From: Candidatus Enterococcus huntleyi
Lineage (GTDB): Bacteria; Bacillota; Bacilli; Lactobacillales; Enterococcaceae
Length of the DNA stretch: 64,000 bases
Reading direction: 5' to 3'
Assembly (NCBI RefSeq): GCF_009933175.1
Contig: NZ_MAEJ01000027.1
Span: 62,001-126,000 of the forward strand
A program made the translations under genes and the position numbers. Numbering within the stretch: position 1 is the stretch's first letter; each line of letters begins with the position of its first letter. Of this stretch, positions 56,484-64,000 are shown piece after piece. Under the pieces are notes generated by a model. That model saw nothing but the letters and a program-made list of their open reading frames with translations. It ran no database searches and had not been told where the DNA came from.

Positions 56484-57335
56484 TCTATTTTGCGTTGATT
56501 TTCGATAATCTGAGGGAGAGCAGGCAACAAGTTTTTTAAAGAGACGTGAAAAGTATTTTTCATCTTGGAAACCAACTGCTCGAGATATTTCCGTAATGGT
56601 TTGCGAAGATTCCGCTAATAATAGTTTTGCTTGGGCTATGCGGAGCTGTTGTAGATAGTGTGTCATGGTGATACCCATTTTTTGTGAAAACAGGTGGGAA
56701 AGGTAGGCTTTATTGTAGCCAAAATTATTGGCAACTTCTTGTACCGTGATTGGTTGTGCATAGTTTTTTTGGAGCCAGTCTGAGACAAAGCCGATAATTG
56801 GTGAATCAAGTGATTCGTGTGTACCTGAAAGAGCCTGTTTAGTCGTTGCGGAAAGGCTGAGTAGCAATGTTTTAGTAAACGTATCGAGTAGTTCTGTTTG
56901 CCAACGCGAATGTTTCATAGAGTGAATTAACTGTTGAAAAAGAATTAATTCATCGGTTGAGGCCAAATTCTCCGTGTACAGTGGCCAAATAATTGGCTGG
57001 GCAGTTGTCAGTAATCGAGCTTCTTGAATGGATTGGCTTGTAATTTCTGAATGTGGTGCTAAAAAATGTAGCCAATAGAACGAGAGTCCGCCAGGTGAAT
57101 CCTTCTGTCCTGAAAAATGAATTCCAGGTGGGATGAGGAGTACATCACCTGGAGCTATGGTCAGATGTTGATCTTCTATCGTTAAGTATAAGGTTTCTTT
57201 TATGCCAATAAATAGTTCGTAATTATGATTTATTCTGGGTAAATGTTGCCAAGGGATGGCGGAATAAAATTGACCAGCAAGCTCAAATTTCAAGCTATTG
57301 ATAGTACCTACGAGATAGTTTTCTTCTGCAAACAT
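56478..57335 (-). CDS. AraC-family regulator of the GH127 gene
   Basis: About 285 residues: N-terminal cupin sensor (QHLTIAPGDVLLIPPGIHFSG) and C-terminal double helix-turn-helix (about 180-280; FGYNKAYLSHLFSQKMGIT, AVGFQDEKYFSRLFKK). The ATG at 57335 has GGAGGGA 6 nt upstream; ATGs 7 codons earlier lack one. Divergent from the GH127 gene with a shared 171-bp promoter region, so it probably activates GH127 in response to a beta-arabinofuranoside or related sugar. Confidence 0.88.
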   Translation of the reverse strand: MFAEENYLVGTINSLKFELAGQFYSAIPWQHLPRINHNYELFIGIKETLYLTIEDQHLTIAPGDVLLIPPGIHFSGQKDSPGGLSFYWLHFLAPHSEITSQSIQEARLLTTAQPIIWPLYTENLASTDELILFQQLIHSMKHSRWQTELLDTFTKTLLLSLSATTKQALSGTHESLDSPIIGFVSDWLQKNYAQPITVQEVANNFGYNKAYLSHLFSQKMGITMTHYLQQLRIAQAKLLLAESSQTITEISRAVGFQDEKYFSRLFKKLVACSPSDYRKSTQNRK

Positions 57336-57391
57336 GGCTTCCCTCCGATTCATCATCTAGTTTATATCCACTATTTCTATCTTTTCTTCTA

Positions 57392-57420
57392 ACGACAAGT
57401 AAATGACTGGATTTTATAAT
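57392..57420 (+). promoter_or_regulatory. Promoter candidate for GH127
   Basis: TATAAT at 57415-57420 with a poor -35 (ACGACA, 57392-57397) at 17 nt, a pattern expected of an activator-dependent promoter. Confidence 0.4.
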
Positions 57421-57506
57421 AAAACTATCTTAAATAATAAAGCTTTTATGAATAAATGACAATTGAATTTATTTATAAACTAGCTTTTGTCTACGAGGAG
57501 GAAAAA

Positions 57507-59468
57507 ATGATGGGTCAATCATACAGACAGGAATTTAGTTTAGAATCAGTTAAGCTTTCTGATTCATTTTGGAAAAATTATCAACAATTAGTTAGAGAAG
57601 TGGTTATCCCGTACCAATATCAAGTCTTAGATGATGCGATTGAGGTGGATGTTCAGGCGGAACGAGTGGATGACACATTACCGGTGGGCAAGAGTCATGC
57701 GCTAGAAAATTTTCGAATCGCTGCAGGACGCACGACTGGCGAGCATTTTGGCTGGAGTTTTCAAGATAGTGATGTCTATAAATGGCTGGAGGCGGTGGGC
57801 TATAGTTTGCAGAATCAACCGGATGAGGCGCTAGAAGCACTTTGCGATGAGGTGATTGAGCTAATTGGTGCAGCGCAGGCGAAGGATGGTTATTTAGATA
57901 CCTATTTTCAATTAAAATGTCCGGAATTAAGCTATCGGATGCTCTATTTTAGTCATGAATTGTATTGTGCAGGTCATCTGATTGAGGCCGCGATTGCTTA
58001 CGATCAAGCGACTGGAAAATCAGCTCTGTTAACGATTGCCAAGAAATTCGTAAAAAATATACAAGCGGCTTTTGGTTATGAAGCGGGGAAAATTCAGGGA
58101 GCGGATGGCCATCAAGAAATCGAATTGGCGCTTGTTCGACTCTACGAATATACTCAGCAAGAAGAATATCTCCACTTAGCAGAATTTTTTACAGATGTTC
58201 GTGGGAAGGATCCACATTTTTATTCTAATGAAGTGAAACGCAATCTAGAAGAGGGGCTTTCTGAAGAAAATCCTACGATTGATGCGGCTTATTTACAGGC
58301 AAATGCCCAACCAAAAAATCAAACGATTGCTCAAGGGCATGCGGTCCGAATGTTGTACATGGCAACGGGGATGGCTAAGATTGCCAATCAAACGGGAGAT
58401 GCGGGGTTGTTGGCGGCTTGCGAGAGAATTTGGCAAGATGTCACAAAAAGAAAAATGTATATTACCGCAGGTGTAGGATCAACGGTCCATGGCGAAGCCT
58501 TCACGGGTGCGTATGATTTGCCCAATGATACGATGTATTGTGAAACGTGTGCCTCGATTGCGTTGGTATATTTTGCTTATGAATTATTCAAAAATGAACC
58601 CAAAAGAGAATATATAGAGGTCTTGGAACGAGCATTGTACAATGGCGTTTTATCAGGCGCTTCGATTGATGGGAAGCATTTTTTCTATGTTAATCCTTTA
58701 GAGGTTCAACCAGATAGTTGTCGAAATAATCCTGGCAAAGGTCATGTCAAGACGACGCGTCCTGACTGGTTTGGCTGTGCTTGTTGTCCGCCTAATTTTG
58801 CTCGGCTAATCAGTTCGCTTCAAAAATATGTCTACACGCAACAGGAGGAGACACTCTATCTAAATTTATTTGTTGAGAGTCAATTAACGAGTGAGACTGG
58901 GACGCTCACTCAGCAAACTGATTTCCCTTATGAAAATCAACTAACGATTGAAGCGACCGGAATGACTGGACGATTAGCTATCCGCAAACCTTCGTGGGCA
59001 GCTGTTATGACTGTCGCATCTGTCAATGCTGAAACAGAAATAGAAGAGACGGCTGATTACTTCTTTGTTCAATTAGAGAAAGCAGTAACACTTCAAGTTT
59101 CCTTCGAACAACCAGTATTGGCGATTCGAAGCAATCCGAAAGTTTGGACAAATAGTCGAAAATTAGCCATTCAACGAGGCCCATTCGTTTATTGTGGCGA
59201 AGGGCATGACAATCCGGAACTCTTTTCTTATCGACTAACAACTAAAGATATTTCTGAGGCAAAAGTAAGGAGTCATTCAGAACTTTTACCACAAACACTT
59301 CAGCTAGATCTTGTAGCTAGTAAGGTAGTTCAATGGAAAGACGAGGAATTATATAGATTTACGGAAACTGAAGAAGTTAAAGAAGCGGCTATCCTGAAAT
59401 TGATTCCGTATCATTTATGGGGAAATCGCGGGGAGAATGAGCTACGTGTATGGTTCCCAGAAGGATAA
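57507..59468 (+). CDS. GH127 beta-L-arabinofuranosidase
   Basis: About 653 residues, cytosolic. Known family mechanism: zinc-bound Cys nucleophile. The expected residues are in place: Glu and Cys in TMYCETCASIA (about 347-349) and the Cys pair in FGCACCPPNFARL (about 425-429), together a Glu-Cys3-type zinc site. The (alpha/alpha)6 barrel is followed by a beta domain. It releases L-arabinose from beta-linked arabinofuranosides (hydroxyproline-rich plant glycoproteins or arabinan ends). GAGGAGG precedes two adjacent ATGs (57507, 57510). Confidence 0.93.
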   Translation: MMGQSYRQEFSLESVKLSDSFWKNYQQLVREVVIPYQYQVLDDAIEVDVQAERVDDTLPVGKSHALENFRIAAGRTTGEHFGWSFQDSDVYKWLEAVGYSLQNQPDEALEALCDEVIELIGAAQAKDGYLDTYFQLKCPELSYRMLYFSHELYCAGHLIEAAIAYDQATGKSALLTIAKKFVKNIQAAFGYEAGKIQGADGHQEIELALVRLYEYTQQEEYLHLAEFFTDVRGKDPHFYSNEVKRNLEEGLSEENPTIDAAYLQANAQPKNQTIAQGHAVRMLYMATGMAKIANQTGDAGLLAACERIWQDVTKRKMYITAGVGSTVHGEAFTGAYDLPNDTMYCETCASIALVYFAYELFKNEPKREYIEVLERALYNGVLSGASIDGKHFFYVNPLEVQPDSCRNNPGKGHVKTTRPDWFGCACCPPNFARLISSLQKYVYTQQEETLYLNLFVESQLTSETGTLTQQTDFPYENQLTIEATGMTGRLAIRKPSWAAVMTVASVNAETEIEETADYFFVQLEKAVTLQVSFEQPVLAIRSNPKVWTNSRKLAIQRGPFVYCGEGHDNPELFSYRLTTKDISEAKVRSHSELLPQTLQLDLVASKVVQWKDEELYRFTETEEVKEAAILKLIPYHLWGNRGENELRVWFPEG

Positions 59469-59826
59469 TTGGATAAGATGAGCTGAATAAAAAATGAAGG
59501 AGCAGTCTATATGGAATAAGCGGTGTAGCATTAAATGGCGCTGATCGTTATTAAGAGTTGTTCCTTTATGGCTGCCAGTTGTTTTGCCGGAGATAAGAAG
59601 GCTCAAAAATTTACTAATATAATTAAAACCTTAGTAAATGTGACATCAATTTGCTAGGATAAATAACACATCTAAAGGCATATTTGAATTCAGAAATCTG
59701 ATTTATCTACTGAAAGAAGACTAAAAATATCGTTCCCAGAATTTTCATGTGATTTTAAAGGAAAACGTGCCTTTTGTGTTTTTTGAGAAATAACAAATGA
59801 AAAGTGCAAAATTATAACCTGAAACT

Positions 59827-59919
59827 TTAAGTATACCAAATTTTTTAGGTAACCCTACTATTAATCGTCAAAATTCTTCAAATGGTAAATAGGCAAAATA
59901 TTAAGTATACCAAATTTTT
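59827..59919. repeat. 19-bp direct repeat TTAAGTATACCAAATTTTT
   Basis: Identical copies at 59827-59845 and 59901-59919, 74 bp apart centre to centre. The GTATAC centre is palindromic, so it may be an operator pair; no partner gene is evident. The rest of 59469-60002 is AT-rich and holds no supported gene. Confidence 0.55.
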
Positions 59920-60002
59920 CACTTTTTTCGATTTAAGAAGCAGTTGCTACCTGAATTAAGAAATGTTTTGAAAAAGTCAGACTAGGGAAAGATAAAATAA
60001 CT

Positions 60003-60218
60003 ATGAATGAAAATGTTCTAACCTTAAATAATGTGTTATTGACTGTGAAAAAAGCTGATATCTATCGCATGATTAGCCGGAATAGTTCCGAGAAAACGAT
60101 GATCACGAAACTGATTACAGCTTTATCGCAGGAAGCATTTGGTGGAGAGTTCGCTTTACTAGGAAAGTGGAAAGGCATCCATAATTTCTCAATTATTTTT
60201 AGAGGATTGAGAAATTAA
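60003..60218 (+). pseudogene. Truncated, degenerate ABC-transporter ATPase
   Basis: Seventy-one codons. MNENVLTLNNVLLTVKKADIY and LITALSQEAFGGEFALLGK follow the first 55 residues of a BcrA/LtnF-type ABC ATPase, but the Walker A (GxNGAGKTT) has become SRNSSEKTM and the rest of the gene is missing. It cannot bind ATP normally. A relic of a lost peptide-export or immunity transporter. Confidence 0.6.
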
Positions 60219-60231
60219 TCTGTCCCACTAC

Positions 60232-60276
60232 TTGAGTGAATCAGCAAAACCGTCTATACTATATGTACGTACAAAT
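60232..60276 (+). promoter_or_regulatory. araR promoter with AraR operator
   Basis: TTGAGT (60232-60237), 17-nt spacer, TATACT (60255-60260). ATATGTACGTACAAAT (60261-60276) directly downstream matches the AraR box pattern ATTTGTNCGTACAAAT, so AraR probably represses itself. Confidence 0.8.
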
Positions 60277-60292
60277 TTTAAGGAGCGTACAA

Positions 60293-61372
60293 ATGAAGGC
60301 TAAATACCAACTAATTGCGGATGATATCCGATCAAAAATATTGAGTAATGAATATGTTGTCGGGGCGGTTATTCCTCCTGAATTACAATTACAAAAAGAT
60401 TATGGAGTCAGTCGTCATACGGTGCGCCAGGCGATTGCTTTACTCGTGAATGAGGGCTACCTGAGAAGTGAAAAGGGTTCTGGGACCTATGTGGATGATG
60501 CCTTTCAAGCGGAGGTTCGCGCGAGCGGGAAGAAGACGATTGGCGTGATTACCACGTATTTATCGGATTATATTTTCCCTGCGATTATTCGCGGGATTGA
60601 GCAGGAATTGCGTGAAAAAGGTTATTCATTATTATTGGCGAGTACCAATAATGATCCCTTGCAGGAGAAAGAGTGTTTGGAACGGATGCTGGCGCAAGGT
60701 GTGCAAGGCTTGATTGTTGAGCCGACGAAGAGTAATCAGTTTAATCCGAATTTGGCGCTATATTTATCATTTAAAGAGCGCAATATTCCGATTGTCATGA
60801 TTAATGCTTATTATGAGGAATTGGATATCCCGCATATTTGTGTGAATGATACCAAAGCAGGCTTGATTGCGACGGAATATTTGATGAGCCAAGGGCACAA
60901 AGATTTAGCATTAGTTACTAAGATTGATGACTTACAAGGCAAGTATCGCATGAAGGGATTCATCAAGGCGCATGACAAAAATCGTTTGCCGATGCGTGCG
61001 GAGCATTTATTTACCTATACGACAGAGACCAAAGAAACCATTGCAAAAAAAGTTCTCGATGCAATGCTGAAGGAAGAGGAACGTCCGACCGCGGTTGTCT
61101 GCTATAACGATGAGATTGCCAACCAGATGGTGGAAGAAATCAACAAGCAAGGCTATCGTGTGCCGGAAGATTTTTCGGTGATTGGTGAGGATGATTCGTA
61201 TCTAAGCTTGATTGGCGAAGTGGCTTTATCGACGGTTACCCACCCTAAAGAAACGATGGGATTGGCTGCAGCAGATTGGATTATCCAAGCGATTGAAACG
61301 GGTGAGATGAAAGAGAATATCTATTATGAGCCACAACTAGTCTTACGTAATTCTGTTGAAAAGTTAAATTAA
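60293..61372 (+). CDS. araR: AraR arabinose repressor (GntR-LacI chimera)
   Basis: About 359 residues. GntR winged helix (residues 1-70; KYQLIADDIRSKILSNEY, HTVRQAIALLVNEGYLR, GSGTYV) joined to a LacI-type sugar-binding domain (TIGVITTYLSDYIFP, VNDTKAGLIATEYL, VIGEDDSYLS). This fusion is diagnostic of AraR. It leaves its operators when L-arabinose binds. AAGGAG precedes the ATG. Operators are visible at its own and at the araB promoter. Confidence 0.95.
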   Translation: MKAKYQLIADDIRSKILSNEYVVGAVIPPELQLQKDYGVSRHTVRQAIALLVNEGYLRSEKGSGTYVDDAFQAEVRASGKKTIGVITTYLSDYIFPAIIRGIEQELREKGYSLLLASTNNDPLQEKECLERMLAQGVQGLIVEPTKSNQFNPNLALYLSFKERNIPIVMINAYYEELDIPHICVNDTKAGLIATEYLMSQGHKDLALVTKIDDLQGKYRMKGFIKAHDKNRLPMRAEHLFTYTTETKETIAKKVLDAMLKEEERPTAVVCYNDEIANQMVEEINKQGYRVPEDFSVIGEDDSYLSLIGEVALSTVTHPKETMGLAAADWIIQAIETGEMKENIYYEPQLVLRNSVEKLN

Positions 61373-61539
61373 AAAAATTTTTGGAATGAATTGATAAGTC
61401 GAGTTACTAAAGATTGGAAGAGCACCGAATTGAAATTATTCGATTTTCGAATAAGCAATTCGATGCTTTTTGTTTTAGTGATTTTTGGCTTATTTTTATT
61501 CTTTATGTGCCTTTATTTTACAGGAGATTTCTTTTATTA

Positions 61540-61596
61540 ATTTATGCGTACAATTTACGATATACATTTGACATGTACGGACAAATATTTTATAAT
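61540..61596 (+). promoter_or_regulatory. araB promoter with two AraR boxes
   Basis: TTGACA (61568-61573), 17-nt spacer, TATAAT (61591-61596): a consensus promoter. One AraR box, ACATGTACGGACAAAT (61571-61586), fills the spacer; another, ATTTATGCGTACAATT (61540-61555), lies 31 bp upstream, three helical turns, fitting cooperative binding. Confidence 0.85.
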
Positions 61597-61685
61597 TCTT
61601 AGTAGAGAAAGCGATATCAAAATCGTTTTTTGAGTGGAAAGAATTTTTATTTTATATAGAAGAAAAGGTCAGAGGAGGAACGAAT

Positions 61686-63290
61686 ATGACAGATACAGCG
61701 CAGATAATTGAGGATATTCAGCTAGGGAAGACGGCGCTGGGGATTGAGCTAGGCTCGACGAGAATTAAAGCGGTGCTGATTGATTCGACGCACAGTCCGA
61801 TTGCTTCGGGTAGTTTTGAGTGGGAAAACCAATTGGTGGATGGCATTTGGACATACGGTCTTGATGAAATTTGGCAAGGATTACAGGCAAGCTATCGAGA
61901 AATGGCGGCCGAAGTTTTTTCTAAATACGACACGGTGCTGACAAAGATTGGTTCGTTGGGGATTAGCGCGATGATGCATGGCTACATGGCGTTTGACCAG
62001 GCAGATAATTTATTGGTGCCTTTCCGGACGTGGCGTAATGCGATGACTGAGCAGGCGGAAAAAGAATTGACGGACTTATTCCAATTTAATATTCCGCAGC
62101 GTTGGAGTATCGCTCATCTCTATCAAGCAATTCTTAATGAGGAAGCACATGTATCTAATATTAGTTATTTAACCACTTTAGCGGGTTACATTCATTGGCA
62201 GCTGACTGGGGAAAAAGTCCTGGGTGTTGGTGATGCTTCGGGTATGTTCCCAATCAATGCGCAGGGCACAGATTATGATGAAACACGAGTTGAGAAATTC
62301 ACGCAACATATTTCTGCAAAAGGTTTTTCATGGCAGTTGACGGATATTTTACCGACTGTTTTGGCGGCTGGAGCAGAGGCGGGTCGTTTGACTGAAGAAG
62401 GAGCGAAGCGCTTGGATCTTTCTGGCTCGTTGGCAGCTGGTACATTGGTTTGTCCGCCAGAGGGCGATGCTGGAACAGGCATGGTTGCAACAAATAGTGT
62501 AGCCAAACGGACGGGGAATGTTTCTGCGGGAACTTCTGTTTTTGCTATGATCGTCTTGGAGCATCAACTGAAAGCCGTGCATCCAGAGATCGATTTGGTT
62601 ACGACACCTTCAGGAGAAGCAGTGGCGATGGTGCACGCGAATAATTGTTCATCAGATATTAATGCCTGGGTCAAAATTTTTGCGGAATTCATGGAAGCGA
62701 TGGGTCAAACAGTTGATATGAATAAGTTGTTTGAGACGTTGTTCAATGAAGCTTTGAAAGGCGATCAAGACGCAGGTGGCTTGTTATCGTATGGCTACTA
62801 TTCTGGTGAAAATATTACTGGTTTGAAGGAAGGTCGTCCATTATTTGTTCGTACACCTGATAGCAAGTTTACCTTGGCGAATTTCATGCGTACACATTTG
62901 TATTCAGCCTTGGGTGCTTTAAAAATCGGCATGGATATTCTAAGTGGCGAAGAGCAGGTACAGATTGATAAAATTTTCGGTCACGGCGGTTTATTTAAGA
63001 CAGAGGCAGTCGGGCAGAAAGTTATGGCAGCGGCGATGAATTCTCCGGTTTCAGTCATGGAAACGGCTGGCGAAGGTGGCGCGTGGGGCATTGCCTTATT
63101 GGCGGCTTATGCGTTGAACCAGAAAGATCAGCAGTCTCTAGCCGATTATTTGACGGCAGAAGTCTTCCATGGAAAAACGGGGATCGAAATTGCGCCAGAC
63201 GAAAAAGATATTGCTGGTTTTGAAGAATTTATCGAACGATACAAAAACGGCTTAGCGATTGAGCAAGCGGCGGTTGATTTTCTTAAATGA
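61686..63290 (+). CDS. araB: Ribulokinase
   Basis: A 534-residue FGGY-family sugar kinase phosphorylating L-ribulose. N-terminal ATPase-fold motif [17 protein letters not shown], central [18 protein letters not shown], and C-terminal glycine motifs ([32 protein letters not shown]). This is the form found in Lactobacillales arabinose operons. GGAGGAACG precedes the ATG. Followed after 14 nt by araD. Confidence 0.93.
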   Translation: MTDTAQIIEDIQLGKTALGIELGSTRIKAVLIDSTHSPIASGSFEWENQLVDGIWTYGLDEIWQGLQASYREMAAEVFSKYDTVLTKIGSLGISAMMHGYMAFDQADNLLVPFRTWRNAMTEQAEKELTDLFQFNIPQRWSIAHLYQAILNEEAHVSNISYLTTLAGYIHWQLTGEKVLGVGDASGMFPINAQGTDYDETRVEKFTQHISAKGFSWQLTDILPTVLAAGAEAGRLTEEGAKRLDLSGSLAAGTLVCPPEGDAGTGMVATNSVAKRTGNVSAGTSVFAMIVLEHQLKAVHPEIDLVTTPSGEAVAMVHANNCSSDINAWVKIFAEFMEAMGQTVDMNKLFETLFNEALKGDQDAGGLLSYGYYSGENITGLKEGRPLFVRTPDSKFTLANFMRTHLYSALGALKIGMDILSGEEQVQIDKIFGHGGLFKTEAVGQKVMAAAMNSPVSVMETAGEGGAWGIALLAAYALNQKDQQSLADYLTAEVFHGKTGIEIAPDEKDIAGFEEFIERYKNGLAIEQAAVDFLK

Positions 63291-63304
63291 GGGGAGCATA
63301 AAAT

Positions 63305-64000
63305 ATGTTAGAACAACTGAAAGAGGAAGTATTTCAAGCAAATCTAGAGTTACCCAAACACGGATTAATCAAATATACTTGGGGCAATGTTAGTGGGATT
63401 GACCGCGAGCAGGGGCTGTTCGTGATTAAGCCAAGTGGCGTCAGCTATGACAATATGACGGCCAGTGATATGGTAGTTTGCGATTTGGAAGGCAACGTCG
63501 TTGAAGGGAAATTAAATCCTTCTTCGGATACACCGACACATGCAGTCTTATATCAAAAATTCCCTGAGGTTGGTGGGATTGTTCACACCCATTCAACTTG
63601 GGCAACGGCTTGGGCGCAGGCTGGTTTAGATGTGCCGGCGATGGGCACGACACACGCGGATACTTTTTATGGTACGGTTCCTTGTGCACGATTTTTAACA
63701 CAGGAGGAAATTGATCGAGGTTACGAGACTGAAACGGGTCATGTGATTGTTGAAACCTTTAAAGAACGTGGCATTGAGCCTTTAGAAGTTCCCGGCGTCT
63801 TGTTACACGGTCATGGACCTTTTACCTGGGGTAAAACACCGAGCAGTGCAGTGATGAATGCGGTGGTTTTAGATGAAGTCTGTCAGACAAATTATGTGGC
63901 TCGTCAATTAAATTCTTATGCAGAAGTGTTACCACAACGTGTTTTAGACAAACATTATTTGCGCAAACATGGCAAAGATGCTTACTACGGTCAAAAATAA
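63305..64000 (+). CDS. araD: L-ribulose-5-phosphate 4-epimerase
   Basis: A 231-residue class II aldolase-family zinc enzyme giving D-xylulose-5-phosphate. Visible: [22 protein letters not shown], and the zinc His residues in [10 protein letters not shown] plus [16 protein letters not shown] precedes the ATG. The stop codon is exactly the last triplet of the window; araA is expected downstream. Confidence 0.95.
   Translation: MLEQLKEEVFQANLELPKHGLIKYTWGNVSGIDREQGLFVIKPSGVSYDNMTASDMVVCDLEGNVVEGKLNPSSDTPTHAVLYQKFPEVGGIVHTHSTWATAWAQAGLDVPAMGTTHADTFYGTVPCARFLTQEEIDRGYETETGHVIVETFKERGIEPLEVPGVLLHGHGPFTWGKTPSSAVMNAVVLDEVCQTNYVARQLNSYAEVLPQRVLDKHYLRKHGKDAYYGQK

Noticed and set aside
59640-59920. Riboswitch or T-box in the gap after GH127
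   Set aside because: No conserved T-box or riboswitch motif and no terminator/antiterminator pair; only AT-rich DNA with a 19-bp repeat.
61414-61602. 62-codon frame before araB
   Set aside because: It covers the araB promoter and both AraR boxes, and the product is a random hydrophobic string.

Overview
This window comes from a low-GC Gram-positive chromosome, most likely Enterococcus or a close relative. The order pyrG ... fba - murA - rho - rpmE (zinc-free L31) is a Firmicutes housekeeping backbone. The start signals (AGGAGG boxes, some TTG/GTG starts), sigma-A promoters and cre-like sites fit Lactobacillales. The species cannot be fixed from sequence alone. No rRNA, tRNA, CRISPR array, transposase or integrase gene was seen.

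Layout. 1-4.9 kb: the end of an FtsX-type permease, a large membrane protein, and pyrG behind a classic GGG-start attenuator. 5.0-13.4 kb: a sugar-sensing lipoprotein, histidine kinase and AraC-type response regulator (XylFII-LytS-YesN architecture), divergent from a monosaccharide ABC importer (chvE-mmsA-mmsB). 13.5-19.05 kb: fba, two small membrane proteins, murA, rho, rpmE2.

19.05-37.06 kb is an accessory hotspot. The 3' end of rpmE2 plus its terminator recurs downstream: once as a 92-bp copy with one mismatch (24921-25012) and twice as decayed copies (26852-26900, 36982-37060). All four copies share an identical 14-nt arm, a 4-nt centre that varies (CATT, CATT, CTCA, TAGC) and an identical 16-nt arm. 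The copies bound three segments: (i) an ars arsenic-resistance operon; (ii) a decayed segment with a broken phosphatase gene, small peptide genes and an Xre regulator; (iii) a PadR/DUF2812 pair and an unusual seven-gene operon. That operon joins a BNR-propeller/solute-binding lipoprotein and two importer permeases (no ATPase) to an HlyD-type adaptor, a MacB-periplasmic-domain-like membrane protein and an OmpR/HisKA two-component system. Directly after the last copy lies a three-gene SMEK / middle component / DUF2326 ATPase set, a predicted ABC-3C conflict (anti-phage) system.

40.1-64 kb is plant-polysaccharide metabolism. It holds a PTS EIIBC plus GH3 glycosidase with an AraC regulator, then a large arabinan locus. 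The arabinan locus has an ArsR-like regulator, an ABC importer without its own ATPase, a DUF624 protein, extracellular and intracellular GH43 enzymes, a GH51 arabinofuranosidase, a GH127 beta-L-arabinofuranosidase with its AraC regulator, then araR, araB and araD. The inferred flow is arabinan cut outside by a GH43 lipoprotein, oligosaccharides imported, trimmed inside by GH43/GH51/GH127 to L-arabinose, then fed to the pentose-phosphate pathway through araB and araD (araA is not in the window). AraR-type operators sit on the araR and araB promoters.
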